This document shows positions 1 through 8,670 of a stretch of DNA of 45,530 bases, one piece after another. Position numbers and translations under genes: made by a program. The DNA comes from Rhodothermaeota bacterium MED-G12 (GTDB lineage: Bacteria; Bacteroidota; Rhodothermia; Balneolales; Balneolaceae). Below the pieces are notes generated by a model. It worked only from the letters and a program-made list of their open reading frames with translations. It did not search any database and had not been told where the DNA came from. Location of the stretch: the NCBI GenBank assembly GCA_002457365.1, contig NTKP01000005.1, positions 1 to 45,530 on the forward strand. Reading direction: 5' to 3'. Numbering within the stretch: position 1 is the first letter of the stretch; each line of letters opens with the position of its first letter.

Positions 1-725
1 GCTAATATTCGCCCATCAAATAGCATTAAGTCATTGTCTACAGATTTTATTGTGACCATCCTTCTTGGATCTTCTGGAGCTATAACCAATTCATTTCCTT
101 TTTCTAGTGGAAGGGGGTCTATATACCTAGCAGTTCCACGATCATCAGATGTCGAATATCCTTTATATTGTCTTATTTTCTGGTCATTTGGTTTTGTGAT
201 CGAATTACCAACAGCATAATGTGGAAAAATATTTATTCTATCATTCATTAGATATGTTTTCCCCCAATATTGTGAAGGTAAAAACTCTAAATTAAAGCCT
301 GCCTTATTTTCTAATTCTTCTGGGAGTACTTCATCTAAATGAATTGTTATTTCAATACCTTTACCTTTAGATTCAACTACTATAATAGATTCAAAATCAA
401 ATTCTTCATATCTTAGATTAGCTTCAATACGTCCATTTTCTTTATCTACTATTCTATTAGTTATTATTGGTACTAAATCCCATTGTTCAGGAGTATTAGA
501 AAGTCTAATTGCGCCACCTTGTATAGATCTAATACCATGATGGATTATTTCAATTCCCGCGTTTTTTTCGTCATTAAATCCACCTGTAAATAAATTATTA
601 TATACAAGATAATTTACTCCATTATTTTCAAAATATTCTAAATCGTTAAGACGTAATTCTTGACTAAATAAATTATTATAAAGTAAAAATAGGATGCTAA
701 ATGATAGTATAATTATTTTTTTCAT
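1..725 (-). CDS. Probable GH9 glycoside hydrolase, N-terminal part (runs off the left edge)
   Basis: An open minus-strand frame begins at an ATG at 725 and stays open to base 1, so only about 241 N-terminal residues are visible. The start has a good Sec signal peptide (MKKIIILSFSILFLLYNNLFSQ). The mature part begins ELRLNDLEYFEN and contains IEIIHHGIRS, NTPEQWDLVP and LEFLPSQYWGKTY. I recognise these as the N-terminal extension that precedes the Ig-like and catalytic domains in Bacteroidetes GH9 cellulase/glucanase-type proteins. The catalytic domain itself lies outside the window, so the family rests on recalled similarity of the extension. The gene starts 14 bases after the galM stop and is likely co-transcribed with it. 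It would act on beta-glucan or another plant or algal glycan in the envelope or outside the cell. Confidence 0.55.
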   Translation of the reverse strand, partial: MKKIIILSFSILFLLYNNLFSQELRLNDLEYFENNGVNYLVYNNLFTGGFNDEKNAGIEIIHHGIRSIQGGAIRLSNTPEQWDLVPIITNRIVDKENGRIEANLRYEEFDFESIIVVESKGKGIEITIHLDEVLPEELENKAGFNLEFLPSQYWGKTYLMNDRINIFPHYAVGNSITKPNDQKIRQYKGYSTSDDRGTARYIDPLPLEKGNELVIAPEDPRRMVTIKSVDNDLMLFDGRIL

Positions 726-739
726 ATATAATAATTTAA

Positions 740-1822
740 TTAAAATTGTTTTGAAGTTACTTTAAAAGAATAAATAGTTGAACTTCTGAATATAGTTCCA
801 GGATCAAGAATTGTATTTGGAAACAGAGGTTCATTTGGTGAATTAGGAAAATGTTGGGTTTCAAGGCATAATGCTGTATGCTTATTGATAGGCTGTCCGT
901 TTTCAGTAGTTAATGTACCATTTAAGAAATTACCTGTGTAAAATTGTATACCTGGTTCAGTGGTATAAATCTGAAGTTGCCTACCACTAATGGAATCAGT
1001 TAGTGTTGCAGCTCGGTATAAATCATTATACATCTCATGTTCTATTTCCTTATCAAGTACAAAGTTGTGATCAAATCCAGAAGGCGTATGGATGATTTGT
1101 TTACCAATAATTGTAGACTTAGTAAAATCGAAAGGGGTGTCTCTAACATAACGTAATTCACCGATTGGTATAAACTCTGAGTCTATAGGTGTATATTGAG
1201 TGGCATTTAGGATTAATTCATGATTATTTATTTGATTTTGAAAATCGCCGCTGAGATTGAAATAAGAGTGATTAGTAAGATTAATAGGAGTTTTTTTATT
1301 GGTATTTGCTTGGTAATCGATACGAAGGTTATTGTGCTTATCTAGGGAAAATTTCACCTGTACCGTTAAATCACCGGGATAGCCCATATCTCCATCAGCA
1401 CTTATAGTCTTTAATATGACTTGTTGTGGGCCAATTTTTTCAATATCCCACAATATTTTATCAAGGCCTTTGTCTCCTCCATGTAAGTGATGATTACCAT
1501 TATTTATTGGAAGACTGTATTCGGTATTATCTATTGTAAATTTACCCTTTGCAATTCGGTTTGCAAACCGGCCAACTGTTGCGCCAAAATAAGGTGTTCC
1601 TTTTTCGTATGGAGTAACATTTGAATAACCAATCACAATATTTTTAAAGACTCCATCACGATCAGCTGTTTTAATTGACGTAATTGTTGCGCCAAAATTT
1701 GAAACTGATATCTCAGTACCCTGACTATTTTTTAATGTAATTACGGTTGATATACGGCCGTCATTTAAATAGCCAAAGTTTTTTACATTATTTTTTTCAT
1801 TATTATTAGAATTACAATTCAT
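740..1822 (-). CDS. galM: Aldose 1-epimerase (mutarotase)
   Basis: The 360-residue protein has the full aldose 1-epimerase pattern: FGATITSIKTADRDG near the start, YFGATVGRFANRIAKGKF, NNGNHHLHGGDKGLD, TNHSYFNLSG with the catalytic-type His, and a C-terminal CLETQHFPNSPNEP containing the expected Glu. The enzyme interconverts alpha and beta anomers of sugars; here it would supply the anomer preferred by xylose isomerase. The ATG start gives MNCNSNNNEK, which has no export signal. The same frame is open upstream to an ATT at 1868-1870, and that extension encodes a hydrophobic stretch ending FFSMNC, like a lipoprotein signal. Either a rare start is used and the protein is an envelope lipoprotein, as in many Bacteroidetes relatives, or it is cytosolic. 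It lies between FGE and the GH9 gene on the same strand. Confidence 0.9.
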   Translation of the reverse strand: MNCNSNNNEKNNVKNFGYLNDGRISTVITLKNSQGTEISVSNFGATITSIKTADRDGVFKNIVIGYSNVTPYEKGTPYFGATVGRFANRIAKGKFTIDNTEYSLPINNGNHHLHGGDKGLDKILWDIEKIGPQQVILKTISADGDMGYPGDLTVQVKFSLDKHNNLRIDYQANTNKKTPINLTNHSYFNLSGDFQNQINNHELILNATQYTPIDSEFIPIGELRYVRDTPFDFTKSTIIGKQIIHTPSGFDHNFVLDKEIEHEMYNDLYRAATLTDSISGRQLQIYTTEPGIQFYTGNFLNGTLTTENGQPINKHTALCLETQHFPNSPNEPLFPNTILDPGTIFRSSTIYSFKVTSKQF

Positions 1823-1916
1823 TGAAAAAAATATAAAATTGATGATATAGAATAGTTTTTTAAAAATAATAGTTTACTATTTCTAATTGATATAATTAAT
1901 TCAATAATAGTCTTCA

Positions 1917-2927
1917 CTAATCTAGAATATTATCAACTGATTTAACACCTCTAAAACCTAGATGGAACATGGAATTGTCTATTGGTGTATAGCTTCTAGC
2001 TGAAACCCTATAACCATGACAATAAGAAGTATGACATAAAAAAGATCCTCCTCTGAGTACTTTTTGACTTCCAGGATTAATCGTATAGGGTTGATTATAT
2101 TCTTCATAAGATCGATACCAATCCGATGTCCACTCCCAAACATTACCTCCCATATCAGATAGATCAAATTGATTAGTGCCAAATGTACCTACTGGTGAGG
2201 TTGTTAGATAACCATCGTCTATTGTATTCATAATTGGAAAAACACCATTCCATGTATTGGCCATATAAGTTGTATCATTTTGTAGGAGTTCTTGTCCCCA
2301 GCTATAAGGATTGTCTCGAAGTGAAATACCTCTAGCGGCATGTTCCCATTCAATCTCAGTTGGCAAGCGTTTTCCTACCCAGGATAAATATTCAACCACA
2401 TCATTGTAGGAAAGCATAGTAACAGGATGATTATCATAGGCTTTTTCGCCTGACGGTCCTTGTGGGTATTCCCATGTTGCATTTGGTACTAGCACCCAAT
2501 TTGATTGTTCAAAGTCAAAAACAACACCATCACCAAATTTTTCGGCTTCTGTAACGTAACCCGTTTTCTCTATAAAAGTTCTAAAATCTGCAACAGTCAC
2601 CATTTTTTTGTCCATTAAAAAAGGTTGTACTTTGGTTTGAAATACAGGCTTTTCGTTGGCTAGTCCCGATTCAGAACCTATCCATGTTTCCCCTCCTAAA
2701 ATTAAACTCATTTCAGATGGTATTTTATAATTCATTTTATTCTCATCTAGCCAACTTTTAAATTCATTTTCAGATGTTATTTTTTTTCCATCTGGTGTAT
2801 AGCAACAACCATTGTATCCAGATAAATTAGAATTCAAATTTACATCATGATTACTACAATTGATTATATTGAGAAATAGAAGAGTGGAAACAATTAGTGC
2901 AATTTTATTGATGTTCAAAATATTCAT
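1917..2927 (-). CDS. Formylglycine-generating enzyme (sulfatase-modifying factor), lipoprotein
   Basis: This is a 336-residue SUMF1/FGE-sulfatase family protein. Family motifs in order are KPVFQTKVQPFLMDKK, TVADFRTFIEKTGYVTEAEK, HPVTMLSYNDVVEYLSW, KRLPTEIEWEHAARG, DLSDMGGNVWEWTSDWY and LRGGSFLCHTSYCHGYRVSA. The last motif carries the Cys298/Cys303 pair that binds copper and is catalytic in true FGEs, so this is an oxygen-dependent FGE rather than an EgtB or PvdO relative. It oxidises the sulfatase active-site Cys to formylglycine. The N-terminus is a lipoprotein signal with a likely lipidated Cys24 (NIINC), which places it in the envelope; that is unusual, since characterised bacterial FGEs are cytosolic. 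It is divergent from sulfatase 1 (147-base gap) and probably serves the sulfatases of this locus. Confidence 0.9.
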   Translation of the reverse strand: MNILNINKIALIVSTLLFLNIINCSNHDVNLNSNLSGYNGCCYTPDGKKITSENEFKSWLDENKMNYKIPSEMSLILGGETWIGSESGLANEKPVFQTKVQPFLMDKKMVTVADFRTFIEKTGYVTEAEKFGDGVVFDFEQSNWVLVPNATWEYPQGPSGEKAYDNHPVTMLSYNDVVEYLSWVGKRLPTEIEWEHAARGISLRDNPYSWGQELLQNDTTYMANTWNGVFPIMNTIDDGYLTTSPVGTFGTNQFDLSDMGGNVWEWTSDWYRSYEEYNQPYTINPGSQKVLRGGSFLCHTSYCHGYRVSARSYTPIDNSMFHLGFRGVKSVDNILD

Positions 2928-3074
2928 ATATTTGGCAGAGATAATTGATGTTATTAGCTAATTATTGTTTTTAATTTTATTTAATTTAAAAAAAGAAATC
3001 TTAAATTTATAGTTTTAATATTTAATAGAACTAATATTTAAATAGTAACACTATACAGGACATGCTTCAATCTT

Positions 3075-4448
3075 ATGGATATGACTAAGCGATTATATTT
3101 TATTTTAACATTATTATTATTTACTGAATGTACAAAGATAGATAGGGGGTCAAATCCTAATATAATTTATATTCTTACCGATGATTTAGGTTATGGCGAT
3201 ATTGGTGTTTATGGTGCTACGGATATTAAGACACCCAACATAGATTATTTGGCTAATAATGGGGTCCTTTTTACTGATTTTTATTCTGCATCTTCAGTAT
3301 GTACACCATCTAGAGCTGGACTTTTAACAGGGCGTTATCCTCAAAGAATGGGTGTTAATGGTGTGTTTTTTCCAGAGAGTTTCCAGGGTATGCCTGCAGA
3401 GGAATTTACAATTGCTGAGATGTTGAAAGAGAAAAACTATAAAACAGGATTAATTGGTAAATGGCATCTAGGACATCATCAAAGTTTTTTACCTCTTTCA
3501 CAAGGTTTTGACGAATATTTTGGTATTCCATACAGTAATGATATGGAAAGCGTTGTGTATATGAGAGGTAATAAAGTTTTTTCACATACGGTTGATCAAA
3601 CACAACTAACTAAAACTTATACACAAGAGGCAATCGATTTTATTGACAGAGCCAAAGAGCAACCATTTTTTCTATTTTTTTCTCATAATATGCCTCATGT
3701 ACCACTTTATGCATCTGATGATTTTTTAGGTAGTTCTGATCGAGGTTTATATGGTGACGTGGTACAGGAAATAGACTGGAGTGTAGGTCAAATAATTCAA
3801 AAGTTAAAAGATGATGATTTACTTAATAATACATTAATAGTTTTTTCTAGTGATAATGGACCCTGGTTGGTTATGGAAGATCACGGTGGTAGTTCGGGCG
3901 GTCTAAGAGAAGGTAAAATGTATTCTTTTGATGGTGGTATGAAAGTGCCATTAATTGCAATGTGGGCGTCGTATATACCATCCAATACTAGGGTTGTTGA
4001 GATGGCCACCCAACTTGATTGGTTCCCAACTATTACAGAAATAACTGGTTTTAAAATTCCTAAAAACTTATTAATAGATGGAGTAAGTATCGCTAAAGTA
4101 CTTAACAATACAGAAAAACGAGAAAATGAGGGGTTTTTATTTTTAGAATATGAAGAGTTAACGGGTTACCGAAAAGGTGACTGGAAAGTAAAAAGACCGT
4201 CTAAGGGTTTTGAGGGTACATGGTGGAAAAATGCATCTTCTGGACACGATTCATTGTTGTTTAATTTGAAAAATGATCCATTTGAAATAGATAATCTATT
4301 TGATGCAAATAAAGAATTTGCACGAAAATTATTTAATGAAATGGAGAAGGAATACTCTAATTTAGGCGAACTACCACCATCTATAAATCTTCGAACACCT
4401 GCAGATGAAAGTCACTTAGAATACCTAAATTCAAAAAACTCCCCGTAG
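3075..4448 (+). CDS. Sulfatase 1, S1 family, Cys-type (probable lipoprotein)
   Basis: A 457-residue formylglycine sulfatase of the S1 (alkaline phosphatase-like) superfamily. Visible residues are the metal-binding Asp pair in IIYILTDDLGYGD, the modification motif CTPSR at Cys76-Arg80 followed by AGLLTGRYPQR, GKWHLGHH (Lys129, His131), SHNMPHVP (His204, His208) and SSDNGP (Asp260, Asn261). It hydrolyses a sulfate ester, probably on a polysaccharide. The N-terminus MDMTKRLYFILTLLLFTEC looks like a lipoprotein signal, though TEC is a poor lipobox; a start at the second ATG (3081) is also possible. It converges on the spermidine-synthase-like gene with a 10-base gap and diverges from FGE. The sulfated substrate cannot be read from sequence. 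Confidence 0.93.
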   Translation: MDMTKRLYFILTLLLFTECTKIDRGSNPNIIYILTDDLGYGDIGVYGATDIKTPNIDYLANNGVLFTDFYSASSVCTPSRAGLLTGRYPQRMGVNGVFFPESFQGMPAEEFTIAEMLKEKNYKTGLIGKWHLGHHQSFLPLSQGFDEYFGIPYSNDMESVVYMRGNKVFSHTVDQTQLTKTYTQEAIDFIDRAKEQPFFLFFSHNMPHVPLYASDDFLGSSDRGLYGDVVQEIDWSVGQIIQKLKDDDLLNNTLIVFSSDNGPWLVMEDHGGSSGGLREGKMYSFDGGMKVPLIAMWASYIPSNTRVVEMATQLDWFPTITEITGFKIPKNLLIDGVSIAKVLNNTEKRENEGFLFLEYEELTGYRKGDWKVKRPSKGFEGTWWKNASSGHDSLLFNLKNDPFEIDNLFDANKEFARKLFNEMEKEYSNLGELPPSINLRTPADESHLEYLNSKNSP

Positions 4449-4458
4449 TAGATTTTAG

Positions 4459-6813
4459 TTATTTAGGAAACGTCCTAGCCATTGTTGGACTTAGTGTAAT
4501 GAGGCAAACTAAGAGGTAAAATGTTAAGCCTACTAAAAAGCTTGGTGTATATCCAGTGGACATTGAGAGTAACACTGCTAGTATTGAACCCAAAACTGAC
4601 ATGGAACCATTTATTCCATACATCCAGGGTATAAATTCATTCAGACCATTTTTATTTAGTAGATCTAGTAAAGAAGGAAATGGAATTCCTAGAAAAAACC
4701 CGAAAGGTAACATTAAGACAAAAGTAACTATAGCTCTTAACATTAGATTATATGGTAATAAATAGTCTAGAATAATTGGGAACAAAAAAATAACAATCAG
4801 ACCCAATCCAATTATAATTCCACATGTTAGTCCAATTTTCTTTCTAATAGTCTTAAATGAGATGCTATTAATTTTATAGCTACCTACACCCATACCAATT
4901 AACAAAGAACTAAGTAATACTGATAAAGATATGGTTGGTGATCCAAGGTATAAGATTAGTTTTTGGAATAAGGAAATTTCGATCATCATAAAACCAACAC
5001 CAATGCTAGTAAACAATAAAATTAAAAGAATCATATTGTTATAATCATTATCTGAAACTGATTTTCTGATGCTAAGAAAAGGAACTACCAACACAACCAA
5101 ACAAAGAATAAGAACAAATATCGTTAGTTTGCTATAGAGTGAAGGAATACCTTTTTCAATATTAAAAAAATAGGGGTTGTCATCGCTAACCGGTTTTAAA
5201 TCAAAATCATAGGAATCGATAATTACATTTAAACTATTAGTATTACCATTTTTAATTCTTCTTAAAAAATTATTAACGGTTGTGTTTTTTAAGATGTCCC
5301 AAAAATAAGGAACATATGTTAGATCAGGAGCTTCTTCAATTAAGGTATTCATTAATTGGAATCTGTTGCCTATCTGTTCTCTTGAATATGGTTTTTTTTG
5401 AACAATAATTGATGGCGCATATTCAGACTCAAATATTATCAAATGGTCGAAAATATTATTTGCATTAAGGCCTGTTTTTTCAAATGCTTTTATAATTGTT
5501 ACAATTAAACGCTTCAGTTCCCAAGTATTATGCATTGTAAATATTAAACGACCCTCATCGGTTAAATTATTTAAATAATCTTCTATAGCCTCTACGGTTA
5601 AGAGATGATTTTCACTTAATGCAAAGTTATCAATACTTTGAAGCTGCTGAGTCGAGGGAAGTGACATAAAAATAATGTCATAATTTTCTTTTGACCGCTT
5701 CACATATTGTCTTCCTTCCCCAATTTTTATTTTAATATTTGGAAATTGACTATATATACCACCATTAAACGATTCATTATCTTTAACAACATTTACAAAA
5801 TCTGGATTAATTTCAATACCAACTATATTACTTACTCCAGTCAGTAAGCCACCTAATATTTCTCTTCCACCACCTGGACCAATAACTAACATGTTATTTT
5901 TTTCATTGGGTTGCAAAAATAGAAGAGGTACAAATCCTGATGATTCAAGTAGTAGTTTAGATAATATTGGGTCTTGATTATTTAAATTACCATCAAATCG
6001 AAGCATTGGAGTACCTGCAGCACCATCTATGAATAGATGTCTAACTACATCTTGATGATTGTACTCAACTAAATCAGCACGACCATAAATACTCCATCTA
6101 GAATCGGTTATGATTTTTTGAATATTTCTATTTGGGTAAGTAAAATGAAAATCTTTTTCAGCAAATTCTCCAATTGGGATTTTCTTTAGGATACTATTTT
6201 GACCATTTAGTGATAGGAAACCTAATAATGAAAGCGTTATAAAAAATGATATAACATTGTATAATTTATTGTATTGGCTGATAGATATTGATAAGGCTAC
6301 ACTGATTAATAAAATACTTATGGCTAGTATTCCATTACTAGGATTAAGGTATGTGATTAGTGCTATTGCTAATATAGAGCCAGTTGCAGAGCCAATTAAA
6401 TCTGCCCCATAGATTTTATAACTTATATGTGCAAAATGTTTGAATACATTAGCATAAAAAATACCAGATAAAAAGAAGGGTATAATTATTGTTGCGAAGT
6501 ATAGAAAATAATTTGTTGCAATCGCGTCGATAGAGCTAAACAGAAAAAATACTAGATAAGAAATACTTAATATTATTAGATTTTTGGTTAGGCTACTTAC
6601 TAGGGATGTTGGTTTTCTTTTATCAAAATAATAGTGGGCGAAAATAGCGCCTAGTGATAATCCGAGAATTGCTAGTGAGATTATAATAAAAGCGAAATGA
6701 TTAACAAATATTACAGATGTTATACGGGTTGCTAATATTTCGAAACATAGAGTAGAAGAGGAGACTACAAATAAAGAATAAAGAATCATTCTATTGTTTA
6801 TCATAGATACCAT
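4459..6813 (-). CDS. Membrane protein with spermidine-synthase-like Rossmann domain
   Basis: A 784-residue protein built as an N-terminal hydrophobic block (residues about 8-205, several transmembrane helices), a soluble Rossmann domain (about 225-500) and a second multi-helix block (about 565-784). This is the layout of the 'fused MFS/spermidine synthase' family. The cofactor-binding loop reads LVIGPGGGREI (about residues 309-319) followed by VGIEINPDFV. The stretch where aminopropyltransferases carry a catalytic Asp reads IIFMSLPSTQQ and lacks it, so I do not expect genuine spermidine synthesis. The start overlaps the end of the parvulin lipoprotein gene by 23 bases, which indicates translational coupling. 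Function is unknown; a role in modifying or exporting envelope material together with the parvulin is an inference. An alternative start is Met4. Confidence 0.75.
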   Translation of the reverse strand: MVSMINNRMILYSLFVVSSSTLCFEILATRITSVIFVNHFAFIIISLAILGLSLGAIFAHYYFDKRKPTSLVSSLTKNLIILSISYLVFFLFSSIDAIATNYFLYFATIIIPFFLSGIFYANVFKHFAHISYKIYGADLIGSATGSILAIALITYLNPSNGILAISILLISVALSISISQYNKLYNVISFFITLSLLGFLSLNGQNSILKKIPIGEFAEKDFHFTYPNRNIQKIITDSRWSIYGRADLVEYNHQDVVRHLFIDGAAGTPMLRFDGNLNNQDPILSKLLLESSGFVPLLFLQPNEKNNMLVIGPGGGREILGGLLTGVSNIVGIEINPDFVNVVKDNESFNGGIYSQFPNIKIKIGEGRQYVKRSKENYDIIFMSLPSTQQLQSIDNFALSENHLLTVEAIEDYLNNLTDEGRLIFTMHNTWELKRLIVTIIKAFEKTGLNANNIFDHLIIFESEYAPSIIVQKKPYSREQIGNRFQLMNTLIEEAPDLTYVPYFWDILKNTTVNNFLRRIKNGNTNSLNVIIDSYDFDLKPVSDDNPYFFNIEKGIPSLYSKLTIFVLILCLVVLVVPFLSIRKSVSDNDYNNMILLILLFTSIGVGFMMIEISLFQKLILYLGSPTISLSVLLSSLLIGMGVGSYKINSISFKTIRKKIGLTCGIIIGLGLIVIFLFPIILDYLLPYNLMLRAIVTFVLMLPFGFFLGIPFPSLLDLLNKNGLNEFIPWMYGINGSMSVLGSILAVLLSMSTGYTPSFLVGLTFYLLVCLITLSPTMARTFPK

Positions 6814-8551
6814 TTTTAATGTTTTTCGAAATGATATCGTCGAAGGTAATTACTGGATATTTTGAAGCTAGTACATCTTTAACTCTTTGATTTAATTGCT
6901 CTCTATAGTAAGCTTCAAAAAGTTTTTCTAGGTTCTCTATTTCATTAAAGGTAGGTACCTTTTCTTCAATTTTTCTTGAACTCTTAATAACTGCAAATTT
7001 TTGTATACCTAGTTCATAAGTATTTATAGGTCCTATGATCTCATTAGGTTCCATTTCAAACGCAATATTACCTAAAATTGGTTCTTCTTTACTGTAGTAT
7101 GAACTTATTTTACCCTCTTTATTTTTTATAAAACTTTTGACTTTATAGGTTCTGTTAGCAGCTTGCTCAAAAGACTCGCCAGCATTGATATTTTCAATCA
7201 TTTTTAATGCCTCACTTTTTTCATAGAATAGCTTGACATAAATGGAGGTTAAGGCATATTGATATAAAAGCGAGTCTTTATGTTCATTATAAAATTCTTT
7301 TAAAAAAGTATCATTCGCTGTAGGTATTTTATTATCAACATTTTCAATTGTATAGATCTTTTGATATTGAAACTCTAATGCATCTGTTGCATTCCCTGTT
7401 AAAATTTTTTCATCATAACCTAAATCTTTGGCTTTCTTTATAATTAGATCTGTCCTTATCGCTTCAACGATATAGTTTTTCAGATCATTTTCAGAAATAT
7501 CTTTTTCAATACCTGGAATCAATATGTCATTCAAAAAGTAAAGTAGGTCATCATATTTAATCTCTTCTAAATTATTTGAAATAATGGTTTTATTATTGCT
7601 CAAATTAATGGCTTCATTTATAGTATCCTTGTACCTACCTAGAAAAAAACTGTCATCTTTAGACCAATTTGTAATTTCTTTGACTGCTTCTTCATTCCAC
7701 TTAAAATCCTTTGTATCTACAATGTTGTCTTCCATGAATGCAAATTCTTGGAGAGCTCTATCTAAATATTGTTCTCTTAAATTTTTAATTATTGTTGGTC
7801 TGATATCATTTAATTGAGGTATATCGACAATTTTAATATCGCTTATTTTAATTATGTAGTACATGGATTCGGATTCTAGTACTTCAATATCTCCAATATT
7901 CATACTAGAAATTGCTCTATTAGTTGAATTTAGCCAACCATTTCGCCAGTTGATCGGTGGCATGAGGCCATTATTATTGTTTGTAATATCTTCTGAATAT
8001 CTGCTTACAAGTATATCAAAGTCTGTTCCAGAATTAATTTCTGACAATATTTGATCTATTCTAGATTTTACATTTGTTTCTGAGTTAGAGTTTTGGTTAT
8101 GAAATTTATTCAGTACTAATTGTTGATAAGTTATTTCTTTATTCATCAACTGGTAATAACTAGTAATGGATGCCTCATTGATATACTTGCCTAAGTATTC
8201 CTCTTCAAAATATAATCTTCGTATTTCTTCATTAACATAACGCTGAATAGGATTCATCAGTTTTTTGTTTTCATACATCTCTTCTTTTTTAAAGTCAGCT
8301 ACTTTTCTTTTAAACAACACGAGCGATTGTAGTGCCTCTTGATAGCCTTGTTTAGGATTATCTCGATACTTTAAATCAAATTGATAATCTCTATAATGAT
8401 TTTGGAGTTCATTGAAACTTATATCTCCGATACCCTTAACACTTGCAACTATATCAGCTTCCCTATGCTGAATATTTGAGCAATTAGTTAATATCACGGC
8501 AGTGAAAATTAAATGTATTACAGTAGAAACTAATTTTACTTTAAATGACAT
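6791..8551 (-). CDS. Parvulin-type peptidyl-prolyl isomerase lipoprotein (SurA/PrsA-like)
   Basis: A 586-residue protein with a clear lipoprotein signal (ILTNC, lipid on Cys24). A SurA-N-like helical region precedes a parvulin-type rotamase domain at about residues 135-250, with ITYQQLVLNKF, LSEINSGTDFDILVSRYSED and GDIEVLESESMYYIIKISD. A second, more degenerate copy lies at about 415-540 (INAGESFEQAANRTYKV, FEMEPNEIIGPINTYELGI). Such proteins help fold exported or outer-membrane proteins in the periplasm. The gene starts just downstream of the strong terminator at 8604-8642 and overlaps the membrane protein gene after it. Its place inside a polysaccharide locus suggests a dedicated chaperone, but that is inference. 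Confidence 0.82.
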   Translation of the reverse strand: MSFKVKLVSTVIHLIFTAVILTNCSNIQHREADIVASVKGIGDISFNELQNHYRDYQFDLKYRDNPKQGYQEALQSLVLFKRKVADFKKEEMYENKKLMNPIQRYVNEEIRRLYFEEEYLGKYINEASITSYYQLMNKEITYQQLVLNKFHNQNSNSETNVKSRIDQILSEINSGTDFDILVSRYSEDITNNNNGLMPPINWRNGWLNSTNRAISSMNIGDIEVLESESMYYIIKISDIKIVDIPQLNDIRPTIIKNLREQYLDRALQEFAFMEDNIVDTKDFKWNEEAVKEITNWSKDDSFFLGRYKDTINEAINLSNNKTIISNNLEEIKYDDLLYFLNDILIPGIEKDISENDLKNYIVEAIRTDLIIKKAKDLGYDEKILTGNATDALEFQYQKIYTIENVDNKIPTANDTFLKEFYNEHKDSLLYQYALTSIYVKLFYEKSEALKMIENINAGESFEQAANRTYKVKSFIKNKEGKISSYYSKEEPILGNIAFEMEPNEIIGPINTYELGIQKFAVIKSSRKIEEKVPTFNEIENLEKLFEAYYREQLNQRVKDVLASKYPVITFDDIISKNIKNGIYDKQ

Positions 8552-8603
8552 GAAAAAGTTGTTTATCTCTTTGTTGGTGTTGAGGGATTAAGATATGACT
8601 TAT

Positions 8604-8642
8604 GAAAAAACCCCGGCTTCAAAATTTATGAAGCCGGGGTTT
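8604..8642 (-). terminator. Rho-independent terminator after the receptor/beta-helix operon
   Basis: A perfect 13-base inverted repeat (AACCCCGGCTTCA at 8609-8621 and its complement at 8629-8641) encloses a 7-base loop. Read on the minus strand it is followed by a run of six T residues (8605-8610 on the plus strand are A). It sits just after the stop of the beta-helix gene and before the parvulin gene, so it ends the receptor transcript and implies a separate promoter or read-through for the parvulin pair. The GC-rich stem is conspicuous in this AT-rich region. Confidence 0.9.
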
Positions 8643-8670
8643 GAAGTATTTAAGGTATATAAAATAGTAT

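Noticed and set aside
34-219. 61-residue plus-strand open frame at the left edge
   Set aside because: It is opposite the GH9-like reading frame, which has a signal peptide and family-like sequence.
750-765. 16-base exact match between the galM 3' end and 13914-13929
   Set aside because: Such matches are expected by chance between AT-rich stretches of this length, and no flanking similarity was seen.
4459-6813. Calling the membrane protein a functional spermidine synthase
   Set aside because: The residue stretch that should hold the catalytic Asp lacks it, and the domain is embedded between membrane blocks.
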